Assembly: GCA_030386875.1 (NCBI GenBank) | Contig: CM059562.1 | Coordinates: 19,769,360 to 19,833,359, forward strand | Reading direction: 5' to 3' | DNA length: 64,000 nt | DNA from: Morinoia aosen | Lineage: Eukaryota; Arthropoda; Malacostraca; Amphipoda; Talitridae | Part shown: one piece after another, positions 57,199 to 64,000 of the stretch | Layout of the letters: each line of letters begins with the position of its first letter | Numbering within the stretch: position 1 is the stretch's first letter | Notes under the pieces: generated by a model | Database searches by the model: none | The model's input: the letters and a program-made list of their open reading frames with translations, nothing else | Told to the model about the DNA's origin: nothing | Position numbers and translations under genes: made by a program

Positions 57199-58071
57199 GT
57201 GGGAATTTATTTGGTCACTACGCGCAAAGTTCAGCGAACTGTCATTGAAATTGATCTGCGAAGAAACGTTTTATTGAGAGATCGAAGTCGTACACCGGTT
57301 TTACACATCGCAATTCTTCCCTGTTGTTCTGATGAGTTCACAACATCTTTGCTCTTCTGAGTACCGTGAGACCCATTAGCAAAGCTCTTTTTTTTCTTTT
57401 TCAGCTCTGTAAACTAAATCTTTAACGGCTTTCACTCGGCTATCGCCCTCATTTGCTAGAAGCCAGTGGTTCAGCACCGATAAGCAAGATGACAATCGTA
57501 ATAGCAATGTAACATTACGTATCTTTTCACTTTCAAACATACAACCTGTTTTGCTATTATTCTAACTAATAGCCTCCTCGAAAGTACACTGTACTGGAAG
57601 TTAATTAAAAACAAAAGTTGAATGTTGACGTGATGCCGATTAGAAGCGTCAGATATAAGGTTAGAAGTTGTTCATCGACGCACATCTTCAGGAAAAGAAA
57701 CTTGTAATTTACAGAGTTTAATGCTAGTAAATTAACTATTTACCTCGATAGTGTTTAACCACTGATTCTGAAATGGCGAAGTTAGGAGGTCATATATATA
57801 GTGATTGATTGAATTTATTTGAAATACATCGTGAACTGAGTACAAGTTTTAATAGAATGATTTTAATTAAACTATTTAAGCAATTGAACAATTAAACTAT
57901 TTAAATTCACTGTCCTGATCATCGGAAATAAGATGATGAATATCTTTCGTTTCCTGCTGGAAAATATTTCTACGATGTAATATTTTCTCTATCATGGATG
58001 TTTGTCCCCTCCAAGTCAAGCAGGATATGACCAACAAATAAGTTTCAGAAGACACAAATTAAATTTTTCAG
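57199..58071. other. AT-rich background, no supported gene
   Basis: Nothing recognised. The tract AAATTAAATTTTTCAG at the right end may be a 3' splice site. Confidence 0.4.
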
Positions 58072-58549
58072 GAGCTGCCTAATGAAATTCAGATGCAATT
58101 CATGAAGCAAATGCAGTTCGACAGAAAAATATCCACCGTCAACTTTGGCTGCGAGCGCTACTGGCCGTGCCACATTCCCACAGTCGCGACGCTGGGTCAG
58201 GGCTTGTGCCAGAGCCTGTGATTGTCTACGATATCGGTCTTCTTTATCGAAATAATGGGACTGCTCAAACAGCCTTGGTTGGCTAATCTACCAGATGGCT
58301 TCGTGGCGAGAAAAGTCGCAGACGGTTTCAAGAGGCACCCTTCAAAATAGCGGCTGGGCCCGCTAAAAAGGGCACGGAGAAGTCATAACACTGCCTTACT
58401 CGGGACAGCAGCTTCGACATGCCTGTCCAACCTGGATAAAATATGAACGCCTGTTGGAACAAACTGAAAGCAAGTGGGCCGAGCGAAGCTGTGCCGAAGA
58501 AAGAATCAGCGCTCCCGTTGTAACTCTTGACGAGTTCATCAAGAAATGA
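58072..58549 (+). pseudogene. Frame-disrupted coding relic, unknown family
   Basis: After an acceptor-like ATTAAATTTTTCAG, a first segment (58072 to a TGA at about 58219) includes DRKISTVNFGCERYWPCHIP with almost all third positions C or G. In a second frame, about 58195-58290, GLVPEPVIVYDIGLLYRNNG stands out. In a third, after TAA at 58364-58366, 60 codons run to a TGA at 58547-58549, including WIKYERLLEQTESKWAERS and ending TLDEFIKK. Moving between these needs at least two frame changes and one stop, so no intact gene exists. The minus strand is also open in places (a 74-codon stretch containing QRRDCGNVARPVALAAKVDG), so the coding strand is not certain. I recognise no family. Confidence 0.35.
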
Positions 58550-58914
58550 TAAACGAGGGGGACGCGCATACCACGCGTGTTAACTCACAGGCTCGTTTGC
58601 AATAGTACAGCTTTTCTCTTTGGATAGCATATCATTTCACACATCAAAATTACCTCTCTCAACTACGAGACTTTTTTGTATTGTTGCAATAGAAGTCAAA
58701 CGTGACTAGTGTTTCGTGATTACCTGCGAATAATTTGGGTAGCCCAGGGTCAACAGAAATAAGCTCGTTTGAGCAGAGTTCGAGAAGTCGACTCATATTT
58801 CCTTCTCATTTTGCGAGCCCTTAATTTGAGTTTCGTGACCCACAATCCGCTCGAGCGACTACGAGTTAACAGCCGCATGTGAAGGCATAATAGCACCTCA
58901 TGCTCTGGAATAGT
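58550..58914. other. Background, no supported gene
   Basis: No motif recognised between the coding relic and the MITE. Confidence 0.4.
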
Positions 58915-59100
58915 TTATGCGTTGCTTGCAATACGACCCATAAATGGGTCGTTCAGAAAATTTGAACAATCTTTTAAAATTAAATGTATTTATTGGACCC
59001 AGTCCACTTTTGGTATTTATAAAATTTCAAACAACTTTTGACTTTAAATTTGAGTTGAATATTGAGCCTCAGTTGAACCCATCGCAGTCAACGTGGTGAA
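58915..59100. mobile_element. piggyBac-like MITE, family B, diverged copy
   Basis: The left end GCGTTGCTTGCAATACGACC aligns with CACGTTGCTTGTGATACGAT of the 37794 copy. The right end CATCGCAGTCAACGTGGTGA aligns with CATTGCAGTCAACGTGTTAA. Interior blocks TTTTAAAATTAAATG, CTTTTGGTATTTATAA and GACTTTAAATTTGAGTTGAA also match. The terminal TTAA motifs have decayed. A weaker relative of the right half may lie at 60880-61030, ending GAAAGTCAACGTGG. Confidence 0.7.
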
Positions 59101-59724
59101 CTTCCTTTCAAGCTTATCAGTTTTATACAAGGGCTGGTCTTATTATTTAGTTTACGGCTTCTGACGTTGCCCTCAGCAAAATTGCGGATAAATTGGAGAA
59201 CCGCGCGTTCTTGTGCCATCGAATTGTACGTATTAAACAAGATTAATTGCGTCTAGAACATCTTGATATGAGCCACTCATTTATGTTCCTCATGGAATCA
59301 TAAATCATTAATGCAAATCGAGTACAAACGATGCGGGATTTATAGCATTCCAGGCATTCAGATCAAATTCCTTCCCGGTTTTACACTGTCGTAAACCATT
59401 TTTCTGACAAGACAATTCACCGCAGCCTCTAGTTATTTGTTTTCACATAACCTACCGTCCGAGCAGCATCTGTCATGGGCAAAAACTCTGGCACAGAATC
59501 CGACCTACAAAGATTTTTTTGTCAAGGAAAAAATATTATACTAAACAAGTTTCTAATTCCTCTTCTCTTTTGGAATATCGCGTGAGACTCTTCAGTATAT
59601 TGAGAGTAATGATTGTTCCTCATATTTTTTGTTATCTTTCTCTCAAGAGCGAGTTAGTGTTGTGACTTCCTGAGATCTAAGATACTTTGTTTCTATGATA
59701 ATATTTAGCCTCACAGAACGGCGG
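59101..59724. other. AT-rich background, no supported gene
   Basis: Nothing recognised. Confidence 0.4.
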
Positions 59725-60118
59725 AAACCCCTCGGGGATACAATGATTGCATTTATAGGAATTGGCGCTCCCTAGAGAAAAATATAAGTTCCCGAGCTGA
59801 GAGTTAGGTAGGCCGTCTTTTTGTTGAAATAAAATATTTTTTTTTGTTTGTTAAGGACCATCTTTTTTCGCTTTACTGCTGTCCTGTTTTTCAGCACCTC
59901 TGACTTTCTTCTTCAATTTTTTTTATCTTGTTTCATAGCCTTCCTTCTTATATTGCTGTTTCTATGCGCACGGGATCCTTTACAGGAATACCTTTTGTGC
60001 ACAGATTCCACGTTCCCTTAACTCCATACCAAATGATGCCTTCATCCTTCCTTTCTTTGAACATCTTTTTTTTATGGTAAGGAAGGCTGTAACTAACTTA
60101 TGATCAATTAGATCGACG
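59725..60118 (+). repeat. Interspersed repeat, copy 12
   Basis: Starts AAACCCCTCGGGGATACAAT, then GATTGCATTTATAGGAATTG, GCGCTCCCTAGAG, TCCCGAGCTGAGAGTTAGGT, TTTTTGTTGAAATAAAATAT, CTTTACTGCTGTCCTG, TTGCTGTTTCTATGCGCACG, GGATCC and AACTCCATACCAAATGATGC. It ends GGAAGGCTGTAACTAACTTA. Confidence 0.85.
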
Positions 60119-62142
60119 AGAAATTATTTTTAAGTAAATTTGCGAACTCGAATAAAAATCCAAACGTAAAAAATTTCGCTATTCTTCACTTCGCTTCCTG
60201 AATTTGTATAAGGATAACACGTGACCATGAACACAAACTTCTTACATCCTGAAAAGTCATTGAATTCAAATAAGTTCCGCCTCACAGGACTGCAGGTATA
60301 GAAAACCCATTCTCGTCAACCCACCCTCGATCGAGTATTTAAGACCTCGTATGAGAGAAATTTGATAGCGAAGAGCAGAATTTATTACGATGGGTGCGTT
60401 CAGTTAGATGTCCCTTCCAGGGTGCGCTCGAAATGCAAAGGACATTCTCGAGTGTCACATCGCACGCTCTGCGTTGAGCTACACAAAGAGGTTTAAAGCA
60501 AGGAACTACGAGGTCTGGTAGAATAAGTCCTGCGTTTTCAGCAGCTGCCGTAAACCTTGCCTCTCAGTATAAGGTACATGATCGTCCTATGACAATTCAT
60601 TGTGAAGCTTTAGTGGAAGTTCAGTGAATGGATTGTCTAGCGAGCGCGTCCATTGTTCTGCCCATTAAACTTTTCCTTATTCGAAGGCGAAATTCTTTAT
60701 GGCTTTGGGCGTTTTAGGGTCATTATTCCTTCCTATCACGAATATTGGATGCTCGCACGGACACTCGCCATGTGGTCTTCATAATCTAGGAATTAGGGCC
60801 CCCGGACTGACTGGGAGATGGGGCCTGTAATTTTGTATGCAGCCCAACTATGGATTTTGAAATTAGAAAGTTTGTCTGCTGCTCAACTGACGTAAACTTT
60901 TTAAAAGTTAACCAATTGCATCCAAATTACAGTTAAGGTAAATAATATCAGAAATCGAACAGATTTGATATATTTTAATAGATTTTATTATCAATCAAGT
61001 CAAAGTGAACCCAGGAAAGTCAACGTGGATGAAACAATGATTTAAAAGTACATACTCGTATGAAGCTTCAGCTATCTCTGATGTTCACGAATTCTAAAAA
61101 TTATTGCAGTTGACATCGACAATAACGCAATCATCTAAGCCCCTCAAAGTTGGTCATTCTTAGCCTTGAATAAACTCTACAGTTACTGGCGTGGGAAAAA
61201 CTAGTTCAATTTTGTGAATGCGTGATTAATCGATTAAATGCATTAAAAATGGTTTGATTAAAAAGATAAAGTGCTTAAGGTCGCTAATCAAAATAATAAG
61301 AATATGAAAGTTTGACTCAATTTGTTAAATTTAAACAGTCCGTGCCCAATGAAGGCTGAGGCAGGTGACATAGCTGTCAATCAAGTTTTCTGAAATAGGC
61401 ACATAAAGAACACTATGCTTTGGGGCGCGCATTGTTCTTGTTTTTACGTGCAGTCACTCCTGCAGTTAGACGCTAGCTTCTGCGAACCTCAAATTATGCG
61501 AATAAAAGTTAGTTCCAGTCATACAACTAATGCGAGGCTCGAATCAAGTTATGAACAACTAAAAATAATCTTCATCCGTGTAAGTTGAGGTTCGCATAAG
61601 ATGATGTTTAACTCGAAGACTGACTTTAGGGTGGTCTGCAAAACTTGATAATATAAGTGGCGTGCGTAAACCAGTCTTGCTCACAAAATGCTCGTAATGA
61701 CTGCGACTTCACTGCTTGCTTGAAATATTTAAGTGAGCTGGTTTGTTTTCCTCGTTTTCTTTGGTTCTCAGATCTAGTTTCTTTATCAAGTATTATTGGG
61801 TATAAGTTAAATATCGAACTCTGTATCGGAATAAAAAGGATAAGCTACTGATGTGCAGCACACCGGTTCATAACCACTCGTTAAAGTTTGCTTATTCACT
61901 CAATCTTCATCTTATGTCCCTAACCAATTTATTATTGATTTTATAAGAACTCTTGGTGCTACTTGCGAAGCTTCACAGTACAAATGATTTCTATTTTAAC
62001 ATATCAACTCCAGCGGCTTGCCCTGAATTTTAAGGTTCAACTCCACTCAAACTCATTTTCAATGTTCAATTTTCAAATAGACAAAAAATTAATTGAAAAG
62101 AGTCGTCATCTGACTATGGAAAAGATTAATTATATATGCAGT
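60119..62142. other. AT-rich background, no supported gene
   Basis: Contains the possible family B fragment at 60880-61030. Frames at 61657-61851 and 61963-62148 are AT-rich and look like chance. Confidence 0.35.
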
Positions 62143-62223
62143 TTGTGACCACCAGTGGGTCACTGACATAACAGAAATTTCCTCAGTGACCAGAGGTGGG
62201 TCACCAAGTAGTCAACGGGTTAA
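62143..62223. mobile_element. piggyBac-like terminal sequence, family C
   Basis: Reads GTTTGTGACCACCAGTGGGT, then CACTGACATAACAGAAATTT and CCTCAGTGACCAGAGGTGGG. It ends GTAGTCAACGGGTTAA with TTAA at 62220-62223. On the complement this starts TTAACCCGTTGACTAC, like piggyBac-type ends, with nested GTGACCCAC inverted motifs just inside. The opposite end could not be found in this window. Confidence 0.6.
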
Positions 62224-64000
62224 GCTTGTCATTGAATCTTTTCCATTATACTAGGTAAAATTTCCGATTTGGAAGAGTAACTCTATTATTTGTTGATGAG
62301 TGTTGTAAAATGTGTGACGCTCACAGGAGTAGTAAGTACTAGATCAAACTATTTCGAACAATTAAAATTAATCAACAGTACAATTTTTTTCAAAATCATT
62401 TTTAGGGTGGATTTAAACCCTGCGAAATGCAGAAATTTGGAAGTACGACATTCTAATAACCATTTTTTAGCGCCGGACCTTTGAATCTTTACAAGACGGA
62501 GGCAATCAATCCATTATCTGTGAGTGAGCCGTCGTAGGTAATTTAAGTGCCCAATAAACAGGGTTTTATGGATGTTTTGAAGAGAGTGTGCATGTTCTAC
62601 CAAGTCCTGACTCCGCGTTTTGTTGTGGGAGACACCGTGACTCGTAACCCAGCAATCTCCTGTTCTTCTTCTGCAGGAGGCGATAAGCGGCCACATGCGC
62701 TAGGGAACTGTGTAGTGACGCTCGTGAATATGTTCTGTGTATTCTTTGTACCATTTAGTCACGCTCCTTTGATACTGAAGTATTCCTGATACACACGAAC
62801 AGCAGTGAAGTAATTATTTTATTTCGCATGGGAACTTCACGAGATTTAATTGTTACCTTCGTATCTCCTGGATGCTTGATGAGATTAAAGTTTGCTCTGA
62901 CATAATCAAGAAATTTCTTTGGACTTGCACTTCTGCGATTTCTCCATCTTTTGTGTTTGATATCATGCTCTGACGACTGCTGCATATCCAATTTCATCAA
63001 TAATTCTTTCTCATTTCTTCTGTTACTATCTCTTCTGCCAATTTTCCTATGCTGTCTTACATGAGTATTTCTTATGAAACGCTGTTCTTACCTCAGTTTT
63101 AATTGTGCTCGGGGACATTATTGCGGACTCTTTGGTTAATTTTCCTCAGTGAAGTAAAAACCGATGATAAATCCCCCCAAAAATTTTTCTGAAATTCACT
63201 TTTCAGTTTTTCAGTCACATGTTCACATGTTATTAAGGTTAATTTAGAACAGTTCTTTACAAATTTTCTTCTAGATAAGTTCCAGTCTAAAATATATTCA
63301 AGTACCTTCAAGTATTTCTCAATGCATTATTTTAATCTAATTTTTTTTCACTTCGTGAGACTTGCATTCAATTTTTATATTTAGTTGTTCATTAAGACAA
63401 AAAAAATCATTTACTAACTCGCAGACACATATTCTGACGGTTTCTTTCCCACGTTTCCGTCGTGAGTATTTTCGAGCAGAATATTCTGCTGTTTCCTGTG
63501 TGAGCCATGCTTCACCACAAGTTCTTATGAGATTATCTGCTCATTTTTTGCGACAGAATTGGTGGTTTCAGCCCAACGCCTTGCACGCGTCGAGTTGTGA
63601 GGTCTGATGCATGGACCTCATTACCAGATCTAAACGCTATGCCGAGTCTAATTTTATTCTTTTCTAACTCCATGTAGAACTCGGCAATTTTGAGGCCGCC
63701 TGAATTATTCATATTGAGCCGTAAACACAGCCGTAATGAGCGATCACTTCGATAGATAATAATTGCCGTTGTTCATTTTCGTTTTCATCACACGGCGCAG
63801 TTTGGACGACTGTTCGGGATGTTGTTGCGTCCGTAAGATTAAAAAAAACAATTAACTCTCGAAAAGGCTTGTTTTTACCTCGTAGTTTTTAATTTTACAT
63901 TTTCCATATTTTTTCCTGGCTTAGAATTTAATAACTTTCGTAGACTACTGTTATATTTTAATGCAACAAAATCTGAGGAAAAGCACCACTGCGCTATCAA
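62224..64000. other. AT-rich background, no supported gene
   Basis: Short frames on both strands (62290-62484, 62547-62789, 62755-63000, 63099-63311, 63362-63607) show no domain or splice support. Confidence 0.4.

Noticed and set aside
1..64000. tRNA, 5S rRNA and snRNA genes
   Set aside because: I looked for B-box-like GGTTCGANTCC motifs with a foldable partner and for snRNA landmarks and found none. A covariance-model search would be decisive.
1..64000. Telomeric TTAGG repeats
   Set aside because: No run of more than isolated matches is present; the TTAG runs inside the 20-bp satellite belong to a different unit.

Overview
This window looks like eukaryotic nuclear DNA, most likely from an arthropod or another invertebrate with a repeat-rich, AT-rich genome. 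There are no dense operons, no Shine-Dalgarno-linked ORFs and no long single-frame genes. What is present: three large tandem satellite arrays, TTAA-flanked piggyBac-like MITEs, a large palindromic foldback element, and an old interspersed repeat seen twelve times. Coding sequence, if any, is limited to short GC-richer islets next to plausible splice sites. No complete protein-coding gene, tRNA or rRNA can be called with confidence. The arthropod assignment is an inference from repeat style, not a sequence match.

Layout: 0-10 kb is AT-rich background with a few candidate exons (390-516 +, 2994-3127 -, 9893-10040 -), a 535-bp near-perfect palindrome (4564-5098) and small tandem repeats. 10.9-12.9 kb is a 20-bp satellite that turns into a 22-bp variant at its right end. 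13-32 kb is background with MITEs (17.8-18.06 and 29.7-29.98 kb), a diverged inverted repeat (21.4/22.0 kb), a candidate recursive splice site (16065/16066), a reading frame broken only by two TGA codons (17068-17523) and several interspersed repeats. 32.26-35.78 kb is a 23-bp satellite of 153 units in unbroken register, carrying a 943-bp (41-unit) internal duplication. 36-51 kb holds more MITEs, a duplicated exon-like block (40.45-40.81 kb), short tandem repeats and interspersed repeats. 51.54-52.29 kb is a 28-bp satellite. 52-64 kb is mostly background with a frame-disrupted coding-like relic (58.07-58.55 kb), one MITE and two interspersed repeats.

The exon candidates do not form one recognisable gene. 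They lie on both strands, I recognise no protein family in them, and GC-rich islets in AT-rich DNA are open in several frames by composition alone. They are therefore listed at low confidence. Long open frames across the satellites are treated as products of repeat units whose lengths are not multiples of three. The firmest results are the repeat architectures: exact register, higher-order duplication, unit-length transition, TTAA-bounded MITEs, foldback palindrome and the one-orientation interspersed family.
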